Shown: positions 17,677-27,020, counted from the stretch's first letter. The stretch: DNA of 64,000 nucleotides from Bacillota bacterium (GCA_023421675.1 JAEZTC010000006.1:62001-126000), one strand, 5' to 3'. Numbers and translations are program-made. Notes: generated by a model from the sequence alone, not told the origin.

Positions 17677-18585
17677 ATGAAGATAATTGATGCTCATGCT
17701 CACGTACTAGAAAGAATAGCAGGTTTTGGACCAAAAGGAGAACTCAGGCCTATTGGCAACGGACGAGCTCGTTGGGCAAGCGGTGATGAAATCCATATGA
17801 TACCTGATGGTATGGGTGAATGTGAATTTACATGCGAGACACTTATATCACTTATGGATAAACATAAAATTGAAAAGGCAGTTTTACTGCAGGGCAGTTT
17901 TTATGGTTTCCAAAATGAATATACGTATGAAGCAGCAAAAAAATATCCCAACCGCTTTATAGCATCTGGTACATTTGATCCTTTTTGCAAGGAGAAGGAT
18001 AAGCTGCTTGAAAGATTGCTTAATAAAATGAAATTGAAGGTATTTAAATTTGAAACAAGCTCCGGAGGAGGTTTGATGGGGTATCATAATGACTTCGCAA
18101 TAGACGGGGAAGTCTTTGATGATATTTTCTCACAGGTTGCAAAGACCGGCAGTACTCTGGTTCTTGATATAGGAAGTCCGGGTATGGGAAGCTTCCAGGC
18201 TGGGGCAGTCTATAATGTGGCAAGAAAGTATCCTGACATGAGAATTATTTTATGCCACCTTTTGGCTCCTACCCTACGAGATGTATCAGAATTAAAGAAT
18301 AGTCTGGAAATTCTTAAGCTGGAGAATATTTGGTTTGATTTGGCTGCTATTCCATGGAACGTTGCTCCTGAGCAATATCCCTATAATACAGGCAGAGAGT
18401 TTATACGTATTGCAAAAGAAATAGTTGGTGCACAAAAGCTTATCTGGGGTTCCGATGTTCCTTCAGTTCTTACCAGAGAGAAATATGAAAACCTTATTAA
18501 TTATATTACCAGCGGTAACATTTTTACTGAAAATGAGCTGGAGGCAGTATTTTACAACAATGCAATAACAGCATATCCACTATAA
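17677..18585 (+). CDS. amidohydrolase family metal-dependent hydrolase
   Basis: A 302-residue TIM-barrel hydrolase of the COG2159-like amidohydrolase group. The metal-binding HxH is H7 and H9 in IDAHAHV, a later histidine is in IILCHLLAP, and the catalytic aspartate is in LIWGSDVPS. Relatives act as lactonases, decarboxylases or C-C hydrolases. In this operon an aldonolactone hydrolysis that feeds the next enzyme is the most economical guess. It does not look like uronate isomerase UxaC, which is far longer. AGGAGG lies 8 bases before the ATG and the gene follows the permease by 12 bases. Confidence 0.85.
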   Translation: MKIIDAHAHVLERIAGFGPKGELRPIGNGRARWASGDEIHMIPDGMGECEFTCETLISLMDKHKIEKAVLLQGSFYGFQNEYTYEAAKKYPNRFIASGTFDPFCKEKDKLLERLLNKMKLKVFKFETSSGGGLMGYHNDFAIDGEVFDDIFSQVAKTGSTLVLDIGSPGMGSFQAGAVYNVARKYPDMRIILCHLLAPTLRDVSELKNSLEILKLENIWFDLAAIPWNVAPEQYPYNTGREFIRIAKEIVGAQKLIWGSDVPSVLTREKYENLINYITSGNIFTENELEAVFYNNAITAYPL

Positions 18586-18599
18586 GTTGGAAGGTGATA

Positions 18600-19625
18600 A
18601 TGATGAGTATTAAATATATTTCAATTCCCACTCCGGGAAAAGTAGAAATAAAGGAAACAAATATGCCGGTATTACAGCCGGGCCACGCCATATTGAAATT
18701 ACTTTACGGCGGAATATGCGGTTCTGATTTAGGTACATACAGGGGGTCCTTCCTCTACACTAAGTATCCAAGAATACCAGGTCACGAGTTTTCTGCTGAG
18801 ATTGTTGAAGTAGCGGATAATAAATATGGACTAAAGCAAGGTATGGTTGTTACATGCAATCCTTACTTCAACTGCAATGATTGTTATTCCTGTGAACGCG
18901 GACATGTCAACTGCTGTATGTCAAACCAGACAATGGGTGCGCAAAGAGATGGAGCTTTTCTGGAGTATATTTCAATGCCTGTTGAACGCATTTATGATGG
19001 TAAGGGCTTGACTCCAAAGATACTTGCGCTTATTGAACCATTCTGCATAAGCTATCATGCTGCCAAGCGTGCAAGCATCAGAATAGGAGAAAGAGTACTG
19101 GTTGTAGGATCAGGCACCATAGGATGTCTTGCAGCTGCCGCTGCAAAGCTTATGGGCGCTGAGGTATATGTAAGCGATATTTCAGAAGGCAAGCTGGAAT
19201 ATGCAAAGAAAATGGGCGCTGATTATACCTTTGTAAATAATGGTCCGGAGGACTTCAAGAAAAAGGTTAACGAGATTACAAACGGACGAGGCTTCGATGT
19301 TTGTATCGAAGCAGTGGGACTGCCTTCAACATTCCAGGGCTGTATTGATGCGGCTGCTTTCAGAGGAAAGGTAGTCGTTGTGGGTATAGGTAAACAAAGT
19401 CTGGACTTCTTTTACTCAATAATACAGACAAAGGAACTTGATATTTATGGGTCAAGAAACGCTTTAAAAGATGATTTTACAGAACTTATAGATATTGTAA
19501 AAGAGGGCAGGGTTGATTTAGAACCTATGATATCGGACATATTTGACTTTAAAGACGCTGCATCCGCGTTTGAAGAACTCAATTCAAACGGAAGCAATAA
19601 ACTAAAGGTTCTGCTCAAGTTCTAA
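18600..19625 (+). CDS. zinc-dependent alcohol dehydrogenase (sugar-acid dehydrogenase)
   Basis: A 341-residue medium-chain dehydrogenase. The catalytic zinc site includes GGICGSDLG and PGHEFSAEIVE; a structural zinc lobe has the cysteines of CNPYFNCNDCYSCERGHVNCC; VLVVGSGTIGCLAAAAAKL binds NAD(P). It belongs with sorbitol, threonine and L-galactonate 5-dehydrogenases. Placed directly before a tagaturonate reductase gene, oxidation of L-galactonate to tagaturonate is attractive but inferred. The start is uncertain among GTG 18594, ATG 18600 and ATG 18603, all behind GGAAGG. Confidence 0.9.
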   Translation: MMSIKYISIPTPGKVEIKETNMPVLQPGHAILKLLYGGICGSDLGTYRGSFLYTKYPRIPGHEFSAEIVEVADNKYGLKQGMVVTCNPYFNCNDCYSCERGHVNCCMSNQTMGAQRDGAFLEYISMPVERIYDGKGLTPKILALIEPFCISYHAAKRASIRIGERVLVVGSGTIGCLAAAAAKLMGAEVYVSDISEGKLEYAKKMGADYTFVNNGPEDFKKKVNEITNGRGFDVCIEAVGLPSTFQGCIDAAAFRGKVVVVGIGKQSLDFFYSIIQTKELDIYGSRNALKDDFTELIDIVKEGRVDLEPMISDIFDFKDAASAFEELNSNGSNKLKVLLKF

Positions 19626-19704
19626 TTAACATAGTAGATTTTAGCTAAAGGTAGCTGATTGCATAATTAAAATGTAATTAGATGTTTTGTGGGGGATAAG
19701 AATT

Positions 19705-21168
19705 ATGAAAATAGACAAAGCAAAGGAAAAAATACATGGCAGTCTGCCGGAAAAAGTTTTGCAAATTGGAGAAGGAAATTTCCTGCGTGCCTTTGCAGAC
19801 TGGATGATTGATAAATCCAACACTGAAGGTGTCTTCCATGGAAGTGTGGTGTTATGCCAACCAATACCGCAAGGTATGTCTGACATTATTAATGCACAGA
19901 ACGGAGTTTACACACTTTTGATGCGTGGTATTGAAAATGGTGAGATTATTAAACGCGCTCAAGTCATTACATCGGTTTCAAGGTGCATAAATCCATATAC
20001 AGAGTTCAAATCACTTATCGATATAGCAGTAAGCCCTGAACTCAAGGTAATCATTTCTAATACAACAGAAGCAGGAATTGCCTACCGCGAAGGAGATAAG
20101 CCGTCGGACACACCACCTGTAAGCTATCCCGCAAAAATGACTGTGATTTTGCATGAAAGGTATAAGAAGTTTAAAGGTGCTCAGGATAAGGGATTATTGA
20201 TTTTACCTGTTGAATTGATTGAGAAAAATGGAGAAACCCTTAAAAAGTGTGTATTAAAATATGCATATGAATGGAATTTTGAGCCTGATTTCATAAATTG
20301 GATCGAAAACGCCAACTACTTTAGCAATACACTAGTCGATAGGATTGTAACAGGTTATCCAAGAGATGAGATACAGGAAATTTCGAAGGAACTTGGCTAT
20401 GAAGACGATATTCTTGTTACAAGTGAACCCTTCCACCTTTGGGTTATTGAAGCTCCTGAAAAGTGGAGAACGGTATTGCCGCTTGAAAAGGCGGGGCTTC
20501 AGGTGGTATGGACAGATAATATCACACCCTACCGAACACGCAAGGTCCGGATATTAAACGGTGGACATACTGTTAGTGTATTGGCTGCCTATATGTATGG
20601 ATATGATACTGTAAAGGAAATGATGGATGACAAGCTGTTTGATAAATATCTGAGAAATTGCATCTGGAATGAAATCATTCCTACAATTTCTCTTCCAAAG
20701 GATGATATGGATAAGTTCGCAGATGCTGTGTTCGAGCGATTCTCCAATCCTTTTATCAAACATCGTCTGCTAGATATTTCGCTCAATTCTGTATCAAAAT
20801 ACAAGGCTCGCTGTCTGCCTTCTCTGCTTGAATATTATGAAAAAACAAACACATTACCAAGAATTTTACCTTTTGGATTAGCCGCTCTTATTGCATTCTA
20901 TAAGGGAACTATGAAGGATGGCAAATACATAGGTATCCGTGGAGATAATACATACGAAATCAGGGATGATGCCGATATTTTAAAGTTCTTTAGTGAAGCA
21001 TGGCAAAACCCGTCTGATATAGTTGAAAAAACACTTTCAAATAGTGCTTTGTGGGGTCAGGATCTGACTAGGGTAAAAGGCTTGTGCGAGATGATTAAAA
21101 CGCACCTTGATTCCATTACTGAAAATGGTGCTAAAGATACCGTGAAAAATCTTCTAGGGGGTATCTAG
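19705..21168 (+). CDS. uxaB: tagaturonate reductase / altronate oxidoreductase
   Basis: A 487-residue polyol-dehydrogenase-family enzyme that reduces D-tagaturonate to D-altronate with NADH. The dinucleotide region KVLQIGEGNFLRAFADWMID and the catalytic region VRILNGGHT are characteristic of UxaB. The length matches E. coli UxaB (483). The frame is open from TTG 19687, but ATG 19705 with GGGGG upstream gives the family N-terminus. UxaA follows after two bases. Confidence 0.9.
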   Translation: MKIDKAKEKIHGSLPEKVLQIGEGNFLRAFADWMIDKSNTEGVFHGSVVLCQPIPQGMSDIINAQNGVYTLLMRGIENGEIIKRAQVITSVSRCINPYTEFKSLIDIAVSPELKVIISNTTEAGIAYREGDKPSDTPPVSYPAKMTVILHERYKKFKGAQDKGLLILPVELIEKNGETLKKCVLKYAYEWNFEPDFINWIENANYFSNTLVDRIVTGYPRDEIQEISKELGYEDDILVTSEPFHLWVIEAPEKWRTVLPLEKAGLQVVWTDNITPYRTRKVRILNGGHTVSVLAAYMYGYDTVKEMMDDKLFDKYLRNCIWNEIIPTISLPKDDMDKFADAVFERFSNPFIKHRLLDISLNSVSKYKARCLPSLLEYYEKTNTLPRILPFGLAALIAFYKGTMKDGKYIGIRGDNTYEIRDDADILKFFSEAWQNPSDIVEKTLSNSALWGQDLTRVKGLCEMIKTHLDSITENGAKDTVKNLLGGI

Positions 21169-21170
21169 CC

Positions 21171-22604
21171 ATGGATAGCCAAATAAGGATCTCGCAAACA
21201 GACAATGTTGCTGTAGTCACCCAGGAAAACAGCGTTGTTCCTTTCGGGCACAAGATAGCACTTTGTGACATCAAACAAGGTGAAAAAATAATCAAGTATG
21301 GACATCCCATAGGTTATGCGACAACTGACATAAAATCGGGCAGTCATGTTCATACACATAATATCAGGACAAACCTCTCAGATGTGATTGAATATTCCTA
21401 TAAGGATAATAAGAGGATTTACAAAAGCAAAAATGCAGTAAACTTTAATGGTTATATACGCAAAAACGGCAAGGTGGGCATAAGAAACGAGATATGGATA
21501 ATTCCTACAGTCGGCTGTGTAAACAAGACTGCTGAAAATATCCAAATGACTGCTATGGAAAAGTACGGGCACCTTTGCGACGGAATCTATGCATACACAC
21601 ATCCTTATGGCTGTTCTCAATTGGGAGAGGATCAAAAATATACTCAAAAGATATTATCCGGGCTGGTAAACCATCCGAATGCCGGAGCAGTACTTGTAAT
21701 AGGTCTTGGCTGTGAAAATAATAACATTGAGCTGTTTAAGACACATATCGGGGATTACGACAAAGATAGAGTAAAATTCCTGGTTATACAGGAAGTGAAC
21801 GATGAAATAAGTGAAGCGTTGAATATCATTAAAGAACTGGCTGAAAAGGTAAGTTCTGAAAAGCGTGTCCAGGTAAGTGCCGACCAGTTGGTGATAGGTT
21901 TCAAATGTGGAGGCTCTGATGCCTTTTCAGGTATCACCGCAAACCCCTTATGCGGCAGGATTACAGATGAGATAACAAGTCAGGGCGGCAGTGCAATACT
22001 TACAGAGGTTCCCGAGATGTTCGGAGCTGAAACTCTTTTGATGGAAAGAGCTGCCGATGAAAAGGTATTTAAAAAGATAGTAAATATGATTAATGGTTTC
22101 AAGGATTATTTTACTTCTCATAAGCAGGTAATATATGAAAATCCGTCGCCGGGTAATAAAGCTGGTGGAATAAGCACTCTTGAGGAAAAGTCTCTTGGAT
22201 GTATTCAAAAGGGCGGGCAGGCAAAGGTAACGGATGTGCTTGAATATGGCGATTACTGTACAACTAAAGGTCTTAACCTACTTACAGGGCCTGGAAATGA
22301 TATTGTTTCATGTACTAATATGACAGCTGCCGGCGCGCACATAATTTTGTTTACAACAGGTAGAGGAACCCCTCTTGGAGCACCGGTGCCTACCCTGAAA
22401 ATTTCTTCGAATACAAGTTTAGCGGTACGTAAAGCTGCTTGGATCGATTACAATGCTGGCAAAATATTGGAAGGCTCTGATATGGAGACTTGTAAACAAG
22501 AGCTTTTTGATTTAATAATTAAAACAGCATCTGGCAGAAAAACAAAAAATGAGATGCATGGATATAGGGAAATAGCAATCTTTAAGGATGGTGTAACGCT
22601 ATAA
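21171..22604 (+). CDS. uxaA: altronate dehydratase
   Basis: A 477-residue dehydratase that converts D-altronate to 2-keto-3-deoxygluconate. Residues 1-80 are a SAF-like domain (GSHVHTHNIRTN), followed by the large catalytic part beginning FNGYIRKNGKVGIRNEIWI. Conserved cysteines that bind iron are in PTVGCVN, HPYGCSQLG and GLGCENN. The gene begins two bases after uxaB, with the ribosome site inside the uxaB end (AGGGGG). Confidence 0.93.
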   Translation: MDSQIRISQTDNVAVVTQENSVVPFGHKIALCDIKQGEKIIKYGHPIGYATTDIKSGSHVHTHNIRTNLSDVIEYSYKDNKRIYKSKNAVNFNGYIRKNGKVGIRNEIWIIPTVGCVNKTAENIQMTAMEKYGHLCDGIYAYTHPYGCSQLGEDQKYTQKILSGLVNHPNAGAVLVIGLGCENNNIELFKTHIGDYDKDRVKFLVIQEVNDEISEALNIIKELAEKVSSEKRVQVSADQLVIGFKCGGSDAFSGITANPLCGRITDEITSQGGSAILTEVPEMFGAETLLMERAADEKVFKKIVNMINGFKDYFTSHKQVIYENPSPGNKAGGISTLEEKSLGCIQKGGQAKVTDVLEYGDYCTTKGLNLLTGPGNDIVSCTNMTAAGAHIILFTTGRGTPLGAPVPTLKISSNTSLAVRKAAWIDYNAGKILEGSDMETCKQELFDLIIKTASGRKTKNEMHGYREIAIFKDGVTL

Positions 22605-22651
22605 TAAGCAGCTTTAAATGAATTAGTGATATTTAAAAAGGGGTGTAGCAA

Positions 22652-23614
22652 ATGAACGAAGTACTTAAAAAAATCAGTGAAATAGGAATAGTCCCCGTTA
22701 TCAAAATTGAGGATATAAAAAATGCTGTACCGCTTGCAAAGGCCCTTATAGATGGAGGCATACCTGTAGCCGAAATAACTTTCCGTACTGCAGGTGCGGA
22801 TAAAGCAATAAAGACTGTAAAAGATGCATTTCCCCAAATGCTTGTAGGTGCGGGTACGGTTCTTACTATTGATCAGGTTAAAGCCGCAGTTGCAGCAGGT
22901 GCACAATTTATTGTAAGCCCCGGCTTCAACCCGAAAATCGTTTCATATTGCAATGAAATGAGTATTCCTGTAACACCAGGCTGTTCAACAGCATCTGAAA
23001 TAGAACAGGCAATAGAATTAGGACTTGATGTAGTAAAATTTTTTCCTGCCGAACAAAGCGGAGGCATTGATAAGATAAAGGCGCTTACAGCACCTTACAG
23101 TAATATAAAGTTTATGCCTACAGGGGGAATAGATTTAAAAAATCTTTGTACATATCTTGCAAACGACAAGATTATTGCTTGCGGCGGAAGTTTTATGGTA
23201 AAGGAAGAATTTATTAAGAATGGTGAATGGGATAAGATTACTGCACTTTCAAAGCAATCTGTTGATATTATGCTGGGTTTCGAAATAGGACATGTAGGAA
23301 TAAACGCAGCAAATGAGCAGGAAGCCTTAGCTGCAGCAAACCTTTTCGGTGCTTTATTTAATCTTCCTGTAAAATCAGGTAACAGTTCCATCTTCGCAGG
23401 CAGTGCCGTAGAAGTAATGAAATCTCCTTATTTGGGAAAGTACGGCCATATAGGAGTTAAAACAAATTCTGTATTGAGGGCAAAGTACCACTTGGAAAGC
23501 AGGGGTATAAAATTCAATGAAAGCAGTGCAAAATTTGATTTAAAGGGTAACATCACTGCTATTTATGTAGAACAGGAAATAGGCGGATTTGCAGTTCATC
23601 TGATGCAGAAATAG
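22652..23614 (+). CDS. KDPG/KHG aldolase fused to a VOC-like domain
   Basis: A 320-residue protein. Residues 1-205 are a class I KDPG aldolase with the general base E41 in AEITFRTAG and the Schiff-base lysine K129 in VVKFFPAEQSGG; it splits 2-keto-3-deoxy-6-phosphogluconate into pyruvate and glyceraldehyde 3-phosphate. Residues 206-320 form an added beta-alpha domain (GFEIGHVGINAANEQEA to IGGFAVHLMQK) that looks like a glyoxalase/VOC fold. Ordinary aldolases end near residue 210, so this is a fusion. The extra domain could be regulatory or an epimerase-like activity. GGGG lies 9 bases before the ATG. Confidence 0.9.
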   Translation: MNEVLKKISEIGIVPVIKIEDIKNAVPLAKALIDGGIPVAEITFRTAGADKAIKTVKDAFPQMLVGAGTVLTIDQVKAAVAAGAQFIVSPGFNPKIVSYCNEMSIPVTPGCSTASEIEQAIELGLDVVKFFPAEQSGGIDKIKALTAPYSNIKFMPTGGIDLKNLCTYLANDKIIACGGSFMVKEEFIKNGEWDKITALSKQSVDIMLGFEIGHVGINAANEQEALAAANLFGALFNLPVKSGNSSIFAGSAVEVMKSPYLGKYGHIGVKTNSVLRAKYHLESRGIKFNESSAKFDLKGNITAIYVEQEIGGFAVHLMQK

Positions 23615-23627
23615 GGGGTGTATTTAA

Positions 23628-24650
23628 ATGGGCAAAATAGTAACTTTTGGTGAAATAATGCTAAGATTGGCACCTGAGGGTTATCACAGGTTTTTTCAGA
23701 ATGATAGTATGGAAGCGACTTTTGGCGGCGGTGAAGCAAATGTAGCTGTATCTCTTGCGAATTTCGGACTTGATGCTATTTTTGTTTCAAAACTTCCAAA
23801 GCATGATATAGGACAGGCAGCGGTAAACAGTTTAAGATACTTCGGGGTTGATACCTCAAAAATTGTACGTGGCGGAGAAAGAGTAGGAATATACTATATA
23901 GAAAAGGGTGCTTCACAGCGTCCTTCTAAGGTTATTTACGACAGGGCTTATTCAGCTATATCAAAGGCTGAAAAAATTGATTTTGATTGGGATTCAATAT
24001 TTGATGGAGTGACTTGGTTCCATTTTACAGGAATTACACCTGCACTGGGACAGAATGTTGCTGATATATGCCTTGAAGCATGTAAAAAAGCAAAGGAAAA
24101 GAGTATAACAATAAGCTGTGACCTTAATTTCCGTAAAAATCTGTGGACAAGTGAGCAAGCATGTAAAACAATGAGCTTGCTTATGCCATTTGTGGATGTA
24201 TGTATAGCCAACGAAGAGGACGCGGAAAAGGTTTTCGGTATTAAGGCAGCTGACACAGACATATCAGGCGGAAAGTTAAGCCATGAAGGATATAAGACAG
24301 TTGCAAAAGAGCTTACAAACAGATTCGGCTTTAAATATGTTGCTATTACCCTTCGTGGGTCCATATCAGCAAATGACAACAACTGGGCTGCAATGTTATA
24401 TGATGGCAGTGAATGCTACTTCTCGAAGAATTATGCAATTCATATAGTAGACAGGGTCGGCGGCGGGGATAGTTTCGGTGCAGGCTTGATTTATGGGCTT
24501 GCAACAAACATGAATGCAAAAGAATGCCTTGAATTTGCAGTAGCTGCAAGCTGTTTGAAACATTCAATTCAGGCTGACTTCAACAGGGTATCTGTTGATG
24601 AGGTTAAAGCTCTAATGGGCGGAGACGGTTCAGGCAGGGTTCAGAGATAA
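23628..24650 (+). CDS. kdgK: 2-keto-3-deoxygluconate kinase (PfkB family)
   Basis: A 340-residue ribokinase-family enzyme. The N-terminal FGEIMLRLAPEG and FGGGEANVAVSLANFG bind the sugar, and DRVGGGDSFGAGLIYG is the PfkB signature with the catalytic aspartate. It phosphorylates KDG to KDPG, the substrate of the upstream aldolase. It is the last gene of the operon, with a strong terminator 20 bases on. Assignment as KDG kinase rather than another sugar kinase rests on similarity of the N-terminus and on context. Confidence 0.9.
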   Translation: MGKIVTFGEIMLRLAPEGYHRFFQNDSMEATFGGGEANVAVSLANFGLDAIFVSKLPKHDIGQAAVNSLRYFGVDTSKIVRGGERVGIYYIEKGASQRPSKVIYDRAYSAISKAEKIDFDWDSIFDGVTWFHFTGITPALGQNVADICLEACKKAKEKSITISCDLNFRKNLWTSEQACKTMSLLMPFVDVCIANEEDAEKVFGIKAADTDISGGKLSHEGYKTVAKELTNRFGFKYVAITLRGSISANDNNWAAMLYDGSECYFSKNYAIHIVDRVGGGDSFGAGLIYGLATNMNAKECLEFAVAASCLKHSIQADFNRVSVDEVKALMGGDGSGRVQR

Positions 24651-24668
24651 AAAGCATTGTACTTATAG

Positions 24669-24702
24669 AAAAAGCTGCATATATTCTTGTATGCAGCTTT
24701 TT
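24669..24702 (+). terminator. Rho-independent terminator of the sugar-acid operon
   Basis: AGCTGCATA and TATGCAGCT form a 9-bp stem flanked by A and T runs. It lies directly after kdgK and marks the operon end. Confidence 0.9.
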
Positions 24703-24858
24703 TGTTATCAGTGTCAGAATTTTGTCTATCTATATAGTAGTGCTTTCCCTGTTATAGATAAAAAATATGGTCCTTTATTTTTCATTCATGCCGTATATTC
24801 ACATTCCAAGAATATAGACAGTATGGATTCTTCTTGTAAGAGCAGTATTTAATGGCTT

Positions 24859-25123
24859 GATGCTTTAAGGTTTATAAAGGCTGAGATTCAAAATTGTTCA
24901 AAAATTCAGAATACTCAAAGGCTTACAGAACGGCAATTGGAGGTGCTTGAAATGGTAGCCAGAGGTATAACCTATAAGGAAGGAGGGGAAAAACTCAGAC
25001 TTACTGAATGTACAGTCAAGTACCATATGGCGAATTCTTGAATTATTGCATCTTGAAAACAGGGCACAGGTGATAGCATATGCTGCAAAGATGGGAATTG
25101 TTAATGGAGGATCAGACAGATAA
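24859..25123 (+). pseudogene. remnant of a LuxR-type regulator (C-terminal HTH)
   Basis: The frame from 24859 reads into QRLTERQLEVLEMVARGITY and TECTVKYHM, the LuxR helix-turn-helix, then stops at TGA shortly after 25029. In the next frame the domain continues as RILELLHLENRAQVIAYAAK to a TAA at 25121. A one-base insertion or two-base deletion near 25030 explains the break. An in-frame stop lies just upstream of 24859, and no N-terminal sensor or receiver domain is seen, so this is a decayed fragment. One residue of the usual KEIGEKL pattern is also changed (KEGGEKL). Confidence 0.8.
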
Positions 25124-25150
25124 ACGGAAATTTAGATAAATAACAGAAAC

Positions 25151-26059
25151 CTATAGGATTTCAGAGGCAACGACCTTATTCCGGCCGCTTGTTTTAGCCA
25201 TATATAAGTTTTTATCCACAAATTCTATTATTTGTTCAGTACTAATACCGTTATTTTGATGAACCGTACAAACGCCAAAGCTTGAAGTTATTCTGATAGT
25301 ATTTCCTTCAAAATAAAATTCATTTTTTTGTATATCATTTCTGAGTTTTTCGGCAAACTCTTTCGATGTGGTTATATCTGAGTTTTTTAAATAGATTAGA
25401 AATTCTTCACCACCATACCTTGCTACCCAGTTGTCACTGGTTGTGATACTTTTTTGAAGTAATTGAGCAAACTCTTTCAATATATGATCCCCGGCAACAT
25501 GTCCATAAGTGTCATTAACAAGTTTGAAATGATCTATATCGGTAAAAATAATACTAAATGGAGTTGAATCAACATTAATACTAAGAATGTCAACAGGAAG
25601 CCTCTCATCAATGAATCTTCTGTTATAAATTCCTGTCAGGCTATCCCTTATTTGAAGCTGTCCGATCTCATACAATGTTTGCAGTAGAGAATTGTTCTTT
25701 GCTGATTTTTTCACTTTAGTATTCATATTTTCAGAGATATCTTTCAGAAGCTCCAGTATAACTGTTTCATTTTTATCCTGTATTGGAACAGCTATCACCA
25801 TAAATGTTTTATTTCCTAACCAGTCCAATTTTGTAAAGATATCTTTTTTATTAAATGCTCTCATTGAAATGCAGTTGTTGCATATTCCACCGTGTGACCA
25901 GAAGTCATAACAGTTATATTCGGTTTCACTTGTTACTCCTTTGGAGATATCTATTATCTTTTTTTTCAAAGGCTTAACAATCCGTACTGAATCATAAATT
26001 TTATTTAATACGTCCAATGCTTGTCGGAGATCTTCCATTGTTATTATTTTAGTAGACAT
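25151..26059 (-). CDS. diguanylate cyclase with cysteine-containing sensor domain
   Basis: A 302-residue protein. The C-terminal GGDEF domain carries GGEEF at residues 216-220, an active-type motif, after DSLTGIYNRRFIDERLP; no RxxD inhibitory site is visible in front of it. It would make cyclic di-GMP from GTP. Residues 1-120 form a PAS-like sensor with NCYDFWSHGGICNNC, a cysteine cluster that might bind metal or sense redox state. No membrane segments are present. The start is placed at 26059, where GGAGGGG lies upstream, rather than 26086. Confidence 0.9.
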   Translation of the reverse strand: MSTKIITMEDLRQALDVLNKIYDSVRIVKPLKKKIIDISKGVTSETEYNCYDFWSHGGICNNCISMRAFNKKDIFTKLDWLGNKTFMVIAVPIQDKNETVILELLKDISENMNTKVKKSAKNNSLLQTLYEIGQLQIRDSLTGIYNRRFIDERLPVDILSINVDSTPFSIIFTDIDHFKLVNDTYGHVAGDHILKEFAQLLQKSITTSDNWVARYGGEEFLIYLKNSDITTSKEFAEKLRNDIQKNEFYFEGNTIRITSSFGVCTVHQNNGISTEQIIEFVDKNLYMAKTSGRNKVVASEIL

Positions 26060-26246
26060 AAATGTTTCCCCTCCTTGAAAATTCATAGATGGGGCATAGT
26101 GTTAATTTATATATATTATGTATACCTATTTTGATGTGTGATTATAAGTTGGTTTTACATACATAAGTAAGACAGAGAGCTAAACTGTATGAAAAAATGA
26201 GGTTTGTTTTGTGGATTATAGTAATTTAATTGAAGTAAAATTGCAT

Positions 26247-27020
26247 TTAAGATTTTCCGGCATTATATGTCCAGCCGAAATCATTATGATAAATCATCTG
26301 TTTGGTCATTCCCCCGTCTATAGTGATGTTTTCACCTGTAATAAATACTGCTTTTTCACTGCACAGGTAAAGTACCATTTGGGCAATATCATTAGGAACA
26401 CCTACCCTGCCCGAAGGATGCTGTACTGAGTCTTCTTCTGATAAATTGGGAACATAATTGTCTTCATGCTGATAAGCCCCTGTATCAATCCATCCTGGGC
26501 TTATCGAGTTTACTCTTACTTTTCCGGCAAGACTGGCACTCATTGCATGAGTAAGAGCTGAGATTGCACCCTTTGCAGCAGTATAACTCTCTGTGTTTGG
26601 CTGTGACATTTGTGCTCTTGTAGAAGAAATATTTACGATTGATGCTGCCTTGTTGAAATAAGGTATCAATAATTTTGTAAGGTAAAATGGAGCAGTGACA
26701 CCAAGACGGAGCACATAATTGAAATCGTCATAACTGCAGTCCTGTAGGCCACCACGGCTTATACAGGCATTGTTAACAAGAACGTCTACTGATTTGTGGC
26801 TTTTTAATACTTCGTCAATAAAACTATCAAGCACATTTTCTTTTGCTATATCTCCCGGATAAAAACGGAACTTGGAATCCCCGTACTTTTCAGCAAGCCT
26901 TTTGCCAGAAACAATATCTGTATCAATAGCATAAACAAAACAGCCTTCTTTTATGAATTCTTCAGCAATACACCGCCCGATTCCGTTGGCACCGCCTGTA
27001 ACAATACAAACCCTTTTCAT
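26247..27020 (-). CDS. SDR family oxidoreductase
   Basis: A 257-residue short-chain dehydrogenase. TGGANGIGR binds NAD(P), NNAC is the structural motif, and the catalytic Ser, Tyr and Lys are in VNISSTRAQ and ESYTAAKG. The C-terminal part has GENITIDGGM, usual for classical SDRs such as glucose dehydrogenase-like enzymes. The substrate is unknown. AGGAGG lies upstream on the minus strand. It follows the LysM gene by 82 bases on the same strand and may share a transcript. Confidence 0.9.
   Translation of the reverse strand: MKRVCIVTGGANGIGRCIAEEFIKEGCFVYAIDTDIVSGKRLAEKYGDSKFRFYPGDIAKENVLDSFIDEVLKSHKSVDVLVNNACISRGGLQDCSYDDFNYVLRLGVTAPFYLTKLLIPYFNKAASIVNISSTRAQMSQPNTESYTAAKGAISALTHAMSASLAGKVRVNSISPGWIDTGAYQHEDNYVPNLSEEDSVQHPSGRVGVPNDIAQMVLYLCSEKAVFITGENITIDGGMTKQMIYHNDFGWTYNAGKS

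Noticed and set aside
17677..18585. Amidohydrolase as uronate isomerase (UxaC)
   Set aside because: It has about 300 residues rather than about 470 and lacks UxaC signatures.
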